Below are positions 41,502 through 50,010 of a stretch of 60,841 nt of DNA, one piece after another. The stretch is from assembly GCA_024637095.1 (NCBI GenBank), contig JAGXFV010000019.1:1-60841 (forward strand), in the 5' to 3' direction. This DNA comes from Actinomycetes bacterium (GTDB lineage: Bacteria; Actinomycetota; Thermoleophilia; RBG-16-64-13). Both the position numbers and the translations under genes were made by a program. Below the pieces are notes generated by a model. The model saw only the letters and a list, made by a program, of their open reading frames with translations. It had not been told where the DNA came from and did not search any database. The stretch's first letter is position 1. Each line of letters starts with the position of its first letter.

Positions 41502-42779
41502 ATGAACAGAGAGACCATCGAGGCGCTGCACGTGATCGAGAAGGAGAAGGGAATCCCCTTTGACCTCTTGATCGACGCGCTCGAAGATGCCCTCCACTCC
41601 GCCTACAACAAGACGGCCAACGCGGTTCCCTTCTCCGAAGTCAAAATCGACCAGGATACCGGCGAGATCCACGTCTTCGAGCTGATCTTCCCTCCGGGTA
41701 TGGAACCAGATACGGAGGGACTCGAGGAAGGCGAGAAGCCGGACATCGACTATTCCATCGCCGAACGCCAGGAAGTGACTCCCAGCGATTTTGGCCGGAT
41801 CGCCGCACAGACGGCTAAGCAGGTCATCTATCAGCGCATCCGCGATGCGGAGCAGGACATTTTCTTCCGGGAATACTCCACGCGGTTGGGCGAGATCGTC
41901 ACCGGCATCGTCCAGCAATCGGACAATCGTTACACCCTGGTCGACCTCGGCAGGGTGGAGGCGCTGCTGCCCAAGAGCGAGCAGGTATACACCGAACGCT
42001 ACGAGCACGGGATGCGCCTTAAAGCGGTGATCAAAGAGGTCAATCAGAACCCCAAAGGTCCGCCGATCATCCTCTCGCGGCGCAGCGAAGAACTGGTGCG
42101 CCGGTTGTTCGAGCTCGAGGTGCCGGAGATTGCCGACGAGCTGGTCGAAATCGTGGGTGTCGCCCGCGAGCCGGGTTATCGCACCAAGATCTCAGTGGTT
42201 TCACACAGCGATGGGGTCGATCCCGTGGGCGCATGTGTGGGCCCCCGGGGCTCGCGGGTCAGGATGGTGGTGTCCGAACTTCGCGGAGAGAAGATCGACA
42301 TCATCCCCTTCAACGAAGAGCCGGCGCGGTTCGTGGCCAAGGCGCTCTCGCCCGCCCGGGTACGTGAGGTGCTGCTCGACGACGACGCCCTCGAGGCGAC
42401 CGTGGTCGTGCCTGACGATCAACTGTCGCTTGCCATCGGCAAGGATGGGATGAACGCCCGTCTCGCCAACCGGCTGACCGGTTGGAAGATCGACATCAAG
42501 TCCGAGACGGAAATGGTGGAGGACGAGACATCCTTCAGCGTGACCGAAGAGGAGCAGCAGGTCGACGACGGCCGCTGCCACGCGGTTACCAGCGGGGGCA
42601 AGCGCTGCCCCAACGCGGCGCTGCCGGGGAGCCTCTACTGCGGTATCCCGGCGCACCAGGCGCAGGCCCTCGAAGAATCGGCCGAGGCCTCCCCAGAGGA
42701 TGCCGCAGTTGCCTCCGAAGAGACGGACCTGGATGAGGAGCCGGTGAAAGAGGCGGCGAAGGAGGCTGGGGAGGCATAG
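41502..42779 (+). CDS. nusA: Transcription factor NusA with C-terminal Cys/His motif
   Basis: 425 residues. NusA binds RNA polymerase and RNA to control pausing, termination and antitermination. N-terminal polymerase-binding domain (about 1-130), S1 domain (about 135-200; EIVTGIVQQSDNRYTLVDLG), KH1 (YRTKISVVSHSDGVDPVGACVGPRGSRVRMV) and KH2 (LSLAIGKDGMNARLANRLTGWKIDI). After KH2 there is an unusual segment, RCHAVTSGGKRC...GSLYCGIPAH, with C359, C369, C380 and H385 spaced like a small zinc knuckle (as in DUF5763-type tails), then an acidic tail. The motif is seen directly; zinc binding is inferred. Confidence 0.95.
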   Translation: MNRETIEALHVIEKEKGIPFDLLIDALEDALHSAYNKTANAVPFSEVKIDQDTGEIHVFELIFPPGMEPDTEGLEEGEKPDIDYSIAERQEVTPSDFGRIAAQTAKQVIYQRIRDAEQDIFFREYSTRLGEIVTGIVQQSDNRYTLVDLGRVEALLPKSEQVYTERYEHGMRLKAVIKEVNQNPKGPPIILSRRSEELVRRLFELEVPEIADELVEIVGVAREPGYRTKISVVSHSDGVDPVGACVGPRGSRVRMVVSELRGEKIDIIPFNEEPARFVAKALSPARVREVLLDDDALEATVVVPDDQLSLAIGKDGMNARLANRLTGWKIDIKSETEMVEDETSFSVTEEEQQVDDGRCHAVTSGGKRCPNAALPGSLYCGIPAHQAQALEESAEASPEDAAVASEETDLDEEPVKEAAKEAGEA

Positions 42780-42814
42780 TCCTCTTGCGGTCTCAAACGG
42801 GTGAGAGGAGCACG

Positions 42815-43123
42815 GTGGCGAGCTCCAGGTACCAGCCTGAACGTCGCTGCGTGGGCTGTGGCACCCGACGACCGCAGGCTGAGTTGATACGCTTCCACAT
42901 TCGGAAGTCGGAGGACGAGGCTTTACGGGTGGTCCCGGACGCTCCTGGAGAGCGGTTGGGCCGGGGGGCCTATTTGTGTCCCCGCCTCGCCTGCTTGGAG
43001 TTGGCGTTCAGACGCCGCGGCTTCCAGCGGGCCTTCCGGGCGGCGGTCGAGTGGGACGAGAATGAGTTGCGCGGCGCGCTGAAGAATAGACCAGAAGATA
43101 ACGAGCAACGGCAGGTGGACTAG
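42815..43123 (+). CDS. ylxR: YlxR family RNA-binding protein (DUF448)
   Basis: 102 residues from the GTG at 42815, which has GAGAGGAG upstream; a TTG at 42785 in the same frame lacks one. The YlxR core is RRCVGCGTRRPQAELIRFH, then GRGAYLCPRLACLELAFRRRGFQRAFR. The family binds nucleic acid and is often described as nucleoid-associated or linked to RNase P. It lies between nusA and infB as in most bacteria; its TAG overlaps the infB GTG. Confidence 0.92.
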   Translation: MASSRYQPERRCVGCGTRRPQAELIRFHIRKSEDEALRVVPDAPGERLGRGAYLCPRLACLELAFRRRGFQRAFRAAVEWDENELRGALKNRPEDNEQRQVD

Positions 43124-45861
43124 TGGCAAAACGGCGGATTTATTCAATCGCGAAAGACCGGGGAATGACGACTCAGGAGCTTGCTGAGCAACTCCGTTCG
43201 GCGGGGTTGGAATTCAAGAGCAACCTTTCGAGCGTCGAAGAATCTGAGGTCGAGCGCGTTCTTTCTGCCGAGAAAGCCGCCCCGACCGACGGAGGCAAGG
43301 CGGCGGTCAAGCCAAAAGCCAAGACTTCGAAGACAAAAACGGACTCCGTCGATGCGGAACCGGCGTCGGCGGCCGAACCCAAGGCGTCGGCCGCCGAACC
43401 CAAGGCCTCGGCGGCCGAACCCAAGGCGCCGGCGGCCGAGGCGGTTGAGGCTGAAACCAAGGCAGAGCCGGCCAAGAGCGAATCCGCCAAGCCGGCGGAC
43501 GCCAAGGCAGAGCCGGCCAAGACGTCGGCTAAGGCCGCTGCCAAGCCGGCCCCGTCGAGCGGTGCCCGCAAAGATGAAAACGGGGGAAGTGGGCCTCGCC
43601 GCGTGAAGAGCATCCGCAACGAGGACCGGCCCACCGTGGCCGCTCCCGACGTTCCCATGCGCAAGGGCGTGAAGGCTTCGGGCAACGTGCTGCGCAAGGG
43701 TGAAGAGCACAAAGTGATGGAGCAAAAGCGGCTGGAGCAAAAGGCGGCGCAGGCCGCGGCGGCACAGCAGCGGCAGGCAAAGACCGAGACACCGCCCGCG
43801 AAGCAGGGTCAGGGCAGCCCGCCGCCGCGCACCTCCCGTCCTACGGGCACCGCGCCCGCTCAGCAGCACACCGAGGAAGCCGAGGGACGCAAACGCCCGG
43901 CCGCCCGGACCCGTCCCACCACGACTTCTCCTGCGCCTGCCGCCGGTGGCCGCCCTCGCCGGGGCGCAGAGCGTTCGACTCGTCGGCGCGTGGTGATCGA
44001 TTCTCAGGCGGGCCGCAAAGGGGGCAAACCCAGCCGAGGAGCCAAAGGTGACGCGGCTCACGCCGAGCCCCAGGCGCCGGTCAAAGTTAAGCCGGCTCCC
44101 GGGACCGAGAGCCCGGTGGAACTGGCCAGCGGTGCGACCGTCAAGGATTTGGCCGAGGCGCTTCAACTCGCTCCCTCCGAGCTGATCATGACCATGATGA
44201 AGATGGGCGAGATGGTCACCATCACCCAGTCGCTCTCAGACGAGGCGATGGAGATCCTGGCTTCGGAGTTCGAGCGTCAGGTGATCATCAAGCACGCCGA
44301 GGAGGAGACGGGCGAGCCTGTCTTCGAGGATGCGCCCGAAGATCTGAAGGACCGCGCTCCAGTGGTGACCATCATGGGTCACGTGGACCACGGTAAGACC
44401 TCGTTGCTGGACGCCATCCGGACGACGGAAGTCGCCGCGGGCGAGGCCGGAGGGATCACCCAGCATATCGGCGCCTATCAGGTTCGCCACGGCGAGCGTC
44501 CGGTGACCTTCATCGATACTCCCGGTCACGAAGCCTTCACGGCCATGAGGGCCCGGGGTGCCAAGGTTACCGACATCGCCGTGATCGTCGTCGCCGCCAA
44601 CGACGGGGTCATGCCTCAGACAGTCGAGGCGATCGATCACGCGAAGGCCGCCGAGGTCCCCATGGTCGTGGCCATCAACAAGATGGACCTGGCCGACTCG
44701 AACCCAGACCGCGTGAAGCAGCAACTCTCCGATCAGGGCCTGGTGCCCGAGGACTGGGGCGGGGACACGGTGATGGTCCCGGTCTCGGCCAAGCAGGCCA
44801 CCAACCTGGACGAACTGATGGACATGCTGCTGCTGGTCGCCGACGTGCAGGAACTCAAAGCCAACCCCGAGTCCGCGGCCTCGGGCGTCATCGTCGAAGC
44901 CGAACTGGACGTGGGCCGTGGGCCCGTAGCCACCATGCTGGTACAGCGGGGCACGCTGAAGGTCGGTGATGCCCTCTGGAGCGGCGAGGCGTACGGCAAG
45001 GTCAAGGCCATGTTCGACTTCAAAGGCGAGGAGATCAAGGAAGCAGGGCCGAGCGTACCTGTGCAGATCCTGGGCTTCGACACGGTCCCCGACGCCGGCG
45101 ATTACGGCATGGTGGTCAAGGACGAGCGTGAGGCCCGGCACAAGGCCGAGAAGCGCACATCCCGCCTGCGCATGGAGCAGCAGGCCAAGGGCGGCGCTGG
45201 AGCGACCTCGTTGGACGATTTCTACGCCCGCCTCAAAGAAGGCGAGGTCAAGGAACTCAACTTGGTCCTCAAGGCCGACGTGGGCGGCTCCGCCGAAGCG
45301 CTGCAGGAAGCTCTGCAGAACGTCAGTCATCCCGAAGTCAAGGTGCGGGTCATCCACTCGGGTGTCGGCGGCGTGAACGAGTCCGACATCATGCTGGCCG
45401 CCGCCTCCAACGCGGTGGTGATCGGCTTCAACGTCCGGCCTTCGATCGGCGCGAAGAATCTCGCCGAGCAGGAGGGCGTGGACGTGCGCACCTACCGGGT
45501 GATCTACAAGGCGATCGAGGACGTGGAAGCGGCCCTCGTGGGTATGCTCGAGCCGGACATGGTGGAGGAGGAACTGGGCACCGTCGAGGTGCGCCAAACC
45601 TTCCGCTCGTCGAAGATCGGTACCATCGCCGGGGGCTACGTGCAGACGGGCAAGATCACCCGCAACGCGAAGGTCAGGATCGTGCGCGACGGGAGCATCG
45701 TCTACGAGGGCAGCCTCAGCTCGCTCAAGCGCTTCCAGGAAGACGCGCGTGAAGTCCTGGCCGGCTATGAATGCGGTTTGGTGATCGATGGCTACGACGA
45801 CGTCAAGGAAGGCGACATGATCGAGGCCTTCGAGATCCGGGAAGTCGCCCGTACCGCGTAG
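43123..45861 (+). CDS. infB: Translation initiation factor IF-2
   Basis: 912 residues from a GTG. GTPase that brings fMet-tRNA to the 30S subunit. Residues 1-55 form the IF2_N-like start ([23 protein letters not shown]), about 55-330 are low complexity (Ala, Lys, Pro, Glu, Arg), including three 7-residue SAAEPKA repeats; a second IF2_N domain at about 335-390; G domain with [21 protein letters not shown] and NKMD; then domains II-IV to the fMet-tRNA-binding C2 domain ([30 protein letters not shown]). Long N-terminal tails are usual in Actinobacteria. Confidence 0.97.
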   Translation: MAKRRIYSIAKDRGMTTQELAEQLRSAGLEFKSNLSSVEESEVERVLSAEKAAPTDGGKAAVKPKAKTSKTKTDSVDAEPASAAEPKASAAEPKASAAEPKAPAAEAVEAETKAEPAKSESAKPADAKAEPAKTSAKAAAKPAPSSGARKDENGGSGPRRVKSIRNEDRPTVAAPDVPMRKGVKASGNVLRKGEEHKVMEQKRLEQKAAQAAAAQQRQAKTETPPAKQGQGSPPPRTSRPTGTAPAQQHTEEAEGRKRPAARTRPTTTSPAPAAGGRPRRGAERSTRRRVVIDSQAGRKGGKPSRGAKGDAAHAEPQAPVKVKPAPGTESPVELASGATVKDLAEALQLAPSELIMTMMKMGEMVTITQSLSDEAMEILASEFERQVIIKHAEEETGEPVFEDAPEDLKDRAPVVTIMGHVDHGKTSLLDAIRTTEVAAGEAGGITQHIGAYQVRHGERPVTFIDTPGHEAFTAMRARGAKVTDIAVIVVAANDGVMPQTVEAIDHAKAAEVPMVVAINKMDLADSNPDRVKQQLSDQGLVPEDWGGDTVMVPVSAKQATNLDELMDMLLLVADVQELKANPESAASGVIVEAELDVGRGPVATMLVQRGTLKVGDALWSGEAYGKVKAMFDFKGEEIKEAGPSVPVQILGFDTVPDAGDYGMVVKDEREARHKAEKRTSRLRMEQQAKGGAGATSLDDFYARLKEGEVKELNLVLKADVGGSAEALQEALQNVSHPEVKVRVIHSGVGGVNESDIMLAAASNAVVIGFNVRPSIGAKNLAEQEGVDVRTYRVIYKAIEDVEAALVGMLEPDMVEEELGTVEVRQTFRSSKIGTIAGGYVQTGKITRNAKVRIVRDGSIVYEGSLSSLKRFQEDAREVLAGYECGLVIDGYDDVKEGDMIEAFEIREVARTA
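43366..43428 (+). repeat. Three 21-base tandem repeats in infB
   Basis: Three consecutive 21-base units, each encoding SAAEPKA, differ by one or two bases in third positions. A partial fourth unit follows. They are part of the disordered IF-2 N-terminus. Confidence 0.85.
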
Positions 45862-45865
45862 TCAG

Positions 45866-46189
45866 GTGGCGGGCAGACCCGAGGCGGACGCCAAGGGCTT
45901 CGTGGGCATTTTGGCGGTCGAGCTCCACTTCCCGGAGCTCGGCTCGCTCAAAGCCAAGCGGATGTTCTTGCGCAAGCTAAGAGACACGGTGAGCCGGAGG
46001 TACAGTGCCAGCGTGTCCGAAGTCGCCTACCAGGATCTCTGGCAGCGCTCGCGCGTGCTTATCGCAGTTGCCGCGTCGGACACGTCCAGCCTCGACCGCA
46101 CCCTAAACGCCATTAATGGGTATTTGTATTCGCAGGACTGGAACGTGATCGACATCCAGGAGGAGGTCGTCGAGATAGATGGCGCGTGA
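45866..46189 (+). CDS. ylxP: YlxP/DUF503 family protein
   Basis: 107 residues from a GTG four bases after infB. DUF503 core: GILAVELHFPELGSLKAKRMFLRKLRDTVSRRYSASVSEVAYQDLWQRS followed by IDIQEEVVEI. The role is unknown; the gene is almost always between infB and rbfA. The rbfA ATG lies inside its 3' end (11-base overlap). Confidence 0.9.
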   Translation: MAGRPEADAKGFVGILAVELHFPELGSLKAKRMFLRKLRDTVSRRYSASVSEVAYQDLWQRSRVLIAVAASDTSSLDRTLNAINGYLYSQDWNVIDIQEEVVEIDGA

Positions 46190-46607
46190 ACCTTCGGTAC
46201 GTATGAGACGAGTGAACGAGGCGATCAAGGAATTGGTCAGCGGCGCGGTCGCCAACCGCTTGAAGGATCCGAGAATCGGGTTCGTGACCATTACCGGGGC
46301 AAACGCTACCTCGGATCTGCAGTACGCCACGATCTACGTCTCGGTATTCGGCAAGGAGAGTGAGAAGGAGCAAACCCTCGAAGGATTGCGCTCGTCCGAG
46401 GGTTTCCTTCAGGAGATAATCAACCGGGAACTCCATCTGAAGCGGACGCCCAAGCTCGAGTTTGTCTACGACCAAAGTATCGACGAAGGCATGAAGATTC
46501 AGAGTCTTCTCAGGAAGGAAAGCGAGCGGCTGGGGATCTCCTTGACAGAGGAACCGGCGGGTGAGCTCGAGGAGGACTTGGATAACGATCCGGAGGAGGA
46601 GGCATGA
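46179..46607 (+). CDS. rbfA: Ribosome-binding factor A
   Basis: 142 residues. Single KH-like domain that binds the 30S subunit during late maturation and cold adaptation. Typical: RMRRVNEAIKELVSGAVANRLKDPRIGFVTITGANATSDLQYATIYVSV and LHLKRTPKLEFVYDQSIDEGMKI. The last 25 residues are acidic. Overlaps both ylxP and nrnA by a few bases. Confidence 0.95.
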   Translation: MAREPSVRMRRVNEAIKELVSGAVANRLKDPRIGFVTITGANATSDLQYATIYVSVFGKESEKEQTLEGLRSSEGFLQEIINRELHLKRTPKLEFVYDQSIDEGMKIQSLLRKESERLGISLTEEPAGELEEDLDNDPEEEA

Positions 46608-47605
46608 GCGGAATGGCGGCCGACGACAGTTCGATTTCACTGGAAGAAATCGCGAGGAGGCTGCCTCAAGAGAAGCGCATCCTCATAGCCGCCCACGAGA
46701 ATCCTGACGGCGATGCGCTCGGCTGCGTGGCCGCGCTCAGCCTTCTCGCCGATAGGCTGGGCATCGAGCACTCGGCCTACCTGCCGGGTGAGGGCTCCTT
46801 CCCGCCCGAGTACGAATTCCTGTCCGGTCTGCAGAACGTGCTGCGTGGGGACTTCCCGGCGCTAGAAGCCAGCATCACCGCCTACATCCTGGATTGCGCT
46901 TCGACGGGGCGCCTCTCCAAGAGCGGGCTCGAATGCGCCGGGGCCTGCATCAACATAGATCACCACCAGGACAACACCCGCTTCGGGAACCACAACCATA
47001 TCGATCCCGAGGCCGCCTCCACCACCGAACTGCTCTATCGAATAATCAAAGTTGGCGGGCTGCCCCTCGACGCAGAGATCGCCACCGCCCTCTACGTCGG
47101 CCTGGTGACCGACACCGGCCGGTTCCAATACGCCAACACCTCGCCGGCCGCACACCGCATGGCCGCGGAACTCCAGGAGGCGGGGGTGGACGTGAACGCG
47201 GTCTACCGCCGGCTCTACGAGAATGTACCGCTGCCCAAGGTCATGCTGCGGGCGCGGGCGCTCGGCCGACTGCAACTTCGCTTGGGCGGCGCACTGGCCG
47301 TCTCCTGGCTCCTGTCCGAGGACTTCAAGGAGGTGGGGGCCGATGAGAGTTACGGCGAGGGGATCATCGATGGCATCCGGGCGATTCGCGGAGTCAAGAT
47401 TGCCGCGCTGCTCCGGGAGCAAAACAACAACGGTACGGTGGTGCTCAAGGGCAGCCTGCGTTCGACGGACGACTCCGTGAATGTAGCCAACATCGCCCAC
47501 CTTTTCGGGGGTGGAGGCCACGTTCTGGCCGCCGGCTTCAGCGCAGACACCGGCATCCCTGAGTTGCTGGACCGACTGGAGGAAGAGGTGAAGGCGCGAC
47601 TATGA
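46604..47605 (+). CDS. nrnA: Bifunctional oligoribonuclease/PAP phosphatase NrnA
   Basis: 333 residues. DHH phosphoesterase that degrades nano-RNA and removes the 3' phosphate of pAp. Metal-binding motifs HENPDGDALGC, LDCASTGR, INIDHHQDN and the DTGRFQYANTSP motif; C-terminal DHHA1 domain with GGGGHVLAAGF. Probably coupled to rbfA (ATGA overlap) and to truB (ATGA overlap). Confidence 0.95.
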   Translation: MSGMAADDSSISLEEIARRLPQEKRILIAAHENPDGDALGCVAALSLLADRLGIEHSAYLPGEGSFPPEYEFLSGLQNVLRGDFPALEASITAYILDCASTGRLSKSGLECAGACINIDHHQDNTRFGNHNHIDPEAASTTELLYRIIKVGGLPLDAEIATALYVGLVTDTGRFQYANTSPAAHRMAAELQEAGVDVNAVYRRLYENVPLPKVMLRARALGRLQLRLGGALAVSWLLSEDFKEVGADESYGEGIIDGIRAIRGVKIAALLREQNNNGTVVLKGSLRSTDDSVNVANIAHLFGGGGHVLAAGFSADTGIPELLDRLEEEVKARL

Positions 47606-48492
47606 GCCGCCGCCGGCCGGCCTTGCCGGCAAGAGTGGTGCTCGTCGACAAGCCGGCGGGTTGGACCAGCTACGATGTCATCCGCCGGGTCAAGCAGTCG
47701 CTTCGTGGCAAGATCGGTCACGCCGGGACACTCGACCCCTTCGCCACCGGCCTGCTGCTCGTTCTACTCGGCCAGGCAACCCGCATCTCCAGTTTGATCA
47801 TGGAACTGCCCAAGGAGTACCTGGCCACCGCGCGTTTTGGCGCCACCTCCACGACCGGAGATCCCACGGGCGAGGTGCGCGAGACCGGGGGAGAGGTGGA
47901 AGTCCGGGATCTGCTGGCGGCGCTCGACGGGATTCGCGGACGGGTACTTCAGCGCGTGCCCATGACCAGCGCGGTCAAGGTCGGAGGAGAACGGCTCTAC
48001 GAGAAGGCCAGGCGCGGCGAGGAGATCGCAACGCCCGAGCGGGAGATCATGGTCTACGATGCGACTTTGCTCGACTTCGACCAGGAGACGCAGACGGCGA
48101 GGCTCCTTTTTCGGACGGGCAAGGGCGCCTACATCCGCAGACTGGCCGAGGATCTGGGAACCGAGTTGCAAGCCGGCGCCTACCTCACAGCGCTAAGGCG
48201 ACTGCGCACCGGCGTCTTTTCGGTGGACGCGGCGTGTGCTCCCGAGGATTTCAGCGCCGAGGTTCTTCAAGGCCGGTCGGGCTCCGTTCAGCCGCTATCG
48301 GGAGCCCTCTCCTTCCTGCCCGCGCTCGAGGTGGAAGGGGCTGCCGCTGCCCGGGCCGCCAACGGCAACGAATTGCGGCCGGCCCCAGAGGGACGCTTTC
48401 GGGTGATGAACGCTGGGACTCTGCTGGGCCTCTACCAGGGAGAAGCCGGCGCGGGACGCCCGCTGATCGTTTTTCCCGAGCCGCAGGATTAG
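47602..48492 (+). CDS. truB: tRNA pseudouridine-55 synthase TruB
   Basis: 296 residues. Makes pseudouridine 55 in the T loop of tRNAs. Active-site Asp in KIGHAGTLDPFATGLLLVLLG; also VDKPAGWTSYDVIRRVK, PKEYLATARFGATSTTGDPTG, and RTGKGAYIRRLAEDLG. A C-terminal PUA-like domain is present. ribF follows after 19 bases, the common truB-ribF order. Confidence 0.96.
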   Translation: MSRRRPALPARVVLVDKPAGWTSYDVIRRVKQSLRGKIGHAGTLDPFATGLLLVLLGQATRISSLIMELPKEYLATARFGATSTTGDPTGEVRETGGEVEVRDLLAALDGIRGRVLQRVPMTSAVKVGGERLYEKARRGEEIATPEREIMVYDATLLDFDQETQTARLLFRTGKGAYIRRLAEDLGTELQAGAYLTALRRLRTGVFSVDAACAPEDFSAEVLQGRSGSVQPLSGALSFLPALEVEGAAAARAANGNELRPAPEGRFRVMNAGTLLGLYQGEAGAGRPLIVFPEPQD

Positions 48493-48511
48493 CCGTGGGA
48501 GGCCGGTAGCA

Positions 48512-49447
48512 GTGCGCCTGTACCGACATCTGGACGAGGTGGACCGCCGATCGGCGGTGGCCCGCGCGGTGGCCGTCGGCGTGTTCGACGGGGTTCACCT
48601 TGGTCATCGGGAGATAATTCGTCGAGCGGTCGAAGAGGCCCACTTCCTGCGGGGCCGCGCGCTGGTGCTCACCTTCGATCCACACCCCGATAGCGTGCTC
48701 GCTCCGCAGGCGGCCCCGCCCAGCCTGACCTCGCTGGAGTTCAAGCTGGAACTGATGGAGGAGGAGGGCGTGGACGAGACCGCCGCTATCCCCTTCGATC
48801 CCGAATTCGCACGGCAATCGCCGGAGACCTTCTGCCGGCAGCTACTCCGCGAGGGGCTGAACGCGTCCCACGTGGTCGTCGGAGAGAATTTTCGCTTCGG
48901 CGCCGGCGCTCAGGGCTCTCCGCAGATGCTGCGTGATCTGGGTCGAGGGTTGGGCTTTGGGGTCACGGCTGTCGGTTTGACTCACCGGAGCGGGGCCCCC
49001 GTCTCGAGCACGCGCATCCGCCGCCTGCTGCAGGAGGGGAGGACGATGGAGGCGGCTCGGCTACTCGGCCGTCCGCATCTGCTCGAGGGGTACGTGATCG
49101 CCGGGGATGGTCGAGGCCGGGCTCTGGGGGTTCCCACGGCCAACATCGAGGTCCCCGAGGAGCTGGTGATTCCCGCCCCCGGCGTCTATGTCAGCCGCAG
49201 TCTGGTCGCCGGGGAGGAGTACGGTTCGGTGACCAGCATCGGCACCAATCCCACGTTCGACGGCCCCGATTTACGGGTGGAAACCTACATTCTCGAGTTC
49301 GACCATGGCATCTATGGTCAGAAGATGCGGGTCGAGTTCCTTCAGAGGCTCCGGGGCCAGGTACGCTTCCCCGACGTTGAGGCGCTGAAGGCTCAGATGT
49401 GGGAGGACATTCGTCAGGCCGAAAGCGCTCTCGCCGCCGGTGGCTGA
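48512..49447 (+). CDS. ribF: Riboflavin kinase/FAD synthetase RibF
   Basis: 311 residues from a GTG. Phosphorylates riboflavin to FMN and adenylates FMN to FAD. N-terminal nucleotidyltransferase with AVGVFDGVHLGHREII, LTFDPHPDSVL, VVGENFRFGAGAQG and VSSTRIRRLLQEG; C-terminal riboflavin kinase with GRPHLLEGYVIAGDGRGRALGVPTANI and TSIGTNPTFDG. Last gene of the rimP-ribF operon. Confidence 0.95.
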   Translation: MRLYRHLDEVDRRSAVARAVAVGVFDGVHLGHREIIRRAVEEAHFLRGRALVLTFDPHPDSVLAPQAAPPSLTSLEFKLELMEEEGVDETAAIPFDPEFARQSPETFCRQLLREGLNASHVVVGENFRFGAGAQGSPQMLRDLGRGLGFGVTAVGLTHRSGAPVSSTRIRRLLQEGRTMEAARLLGRPHLLEGYVIAGDGRGRALGVPTANIEVPEELVIPAPGVYVSRSLVAGEEYGSVTSIGTNPTFDGPDLRVETYILEFDHGIYGQKMRVEFLQRLRGQVRFPDVEALKAQMWEDIRQAESALAAGG

Positions 49448-49495
49448 GCGCCCCGGCGCTGAACGAGGGTGTGTCCGATGCCTGTGGTAACCTAC

Positions 49496-49518
49496 TTTGG
49501 TCTGGGCGCGAGCCCAAA
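49496..49518 (+). promoter_or_regulatory. Hairpin in the rpsO leader
   Basis: GGGC-GCGA-GCCC (49504-49515) forms a GNRA-capped stem; alternatively TTTGG (49496-49500) can pair with CCAAA (49514-49518). It lies 67 bases before the rpsO ATG and may serve S15 autoregulation or processing. Evidence is limited to the pairing. Confidence 0.3.
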
Positions 49519-49584
49519 TTGCAACCTGCATCTCGGCCGGGATGAAGTCATTTCGGCTGGGGGTACGGACAAGGAGAGCACGGG

Positions 49585-49851
49585 ATGCTGAGCAAGGAAG
49601 AAAAGACCGGGATCATCGACAAGCACAAGCAGCACGAGGGCGACACCGGTTCCCCCGAGGTGCAGGTGGCCATTCTTACGAGGCAGATCAACGTCCTCAC
49701 GGAGCACCTCAAGTTTCACAAGAAGGATCACCACTCCCGCCGGGGCCTGCTGAAAATGGTCGGTAAGCGACGGCGTCTGCTCAACTACCTGCACAAGCAG
49801 GACGTTGAGCGCTACAGAAGTCTCTTGCAGGAATTAGGTCTGCGGAAGTAA
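49585..49851 (+). CDS. rpsO: Ribosomal protein S15
   Basis: 88 residues. Binds 16S rRNA early in 30S assembly. Complete family pattern: [61 protein letters not shown] upstream of the ATG. pnp follows, as in most bacteria. Confidence 0.97.
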   Translation: MLSKEEKTGIIDKHKQHEGDTGSPEVQVAILTRQINVLTEHLKFHKKDHHSRRGLLKMVGKRRRLLNYLHKQDVERYRSLLQELGLRK

Positions 49852-49869
49852 GCGCGGGCTGACGAAAGT

Positions 49870-49906
49870 CCTCCCGCCGGGAGGCGCGCGTGATCCGGTC
49901 TTTTTT
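49870..49906 (+). terminator. Hairpin and T-run after rpsO
   Basis: CCTCCC-GCC-GGGAGG (49870-49884) is a perfect stem; a TTTTTT run lies 16 bases further (49901-49906). The distance is too long for a textbook terminator, so partial readthrough into pnp is likely. Confidence 0.45.
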
Positions 49907-49968
49907 GACCCTACTCGATGATGGGAAGAAACAGGACTGATGGGTCGAGCGGAATAATGTTTGCGCGG

Positions 49969-49987
49969 CTCCGAGAGGGACTCGGAG
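49969..49987 (+). promoter_or_regulatory. Hairpin in the pnp leader
   Basis: CTCCGAG (49969-49975) pairs perfectly with CTCGGAG (49981-49987) around AGGGA, ten bases before the pnp Shine-Dalgarno. This is the place where pnp messages in other bacteria carry an RNase III-cut stem used for autoregulation. Confidence 0.4.
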
Positions 49988-50010
49988 AGTCGCGACAGGA
50001 AAGGCAGAGA

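Noticed and set aside
43366-43428. CRISPR-like regular repeats
   Set aside because: The 21-base units are adjacent, in frame, encode SAAEPKA and have no spacers; they belong to the IF-2 tail.
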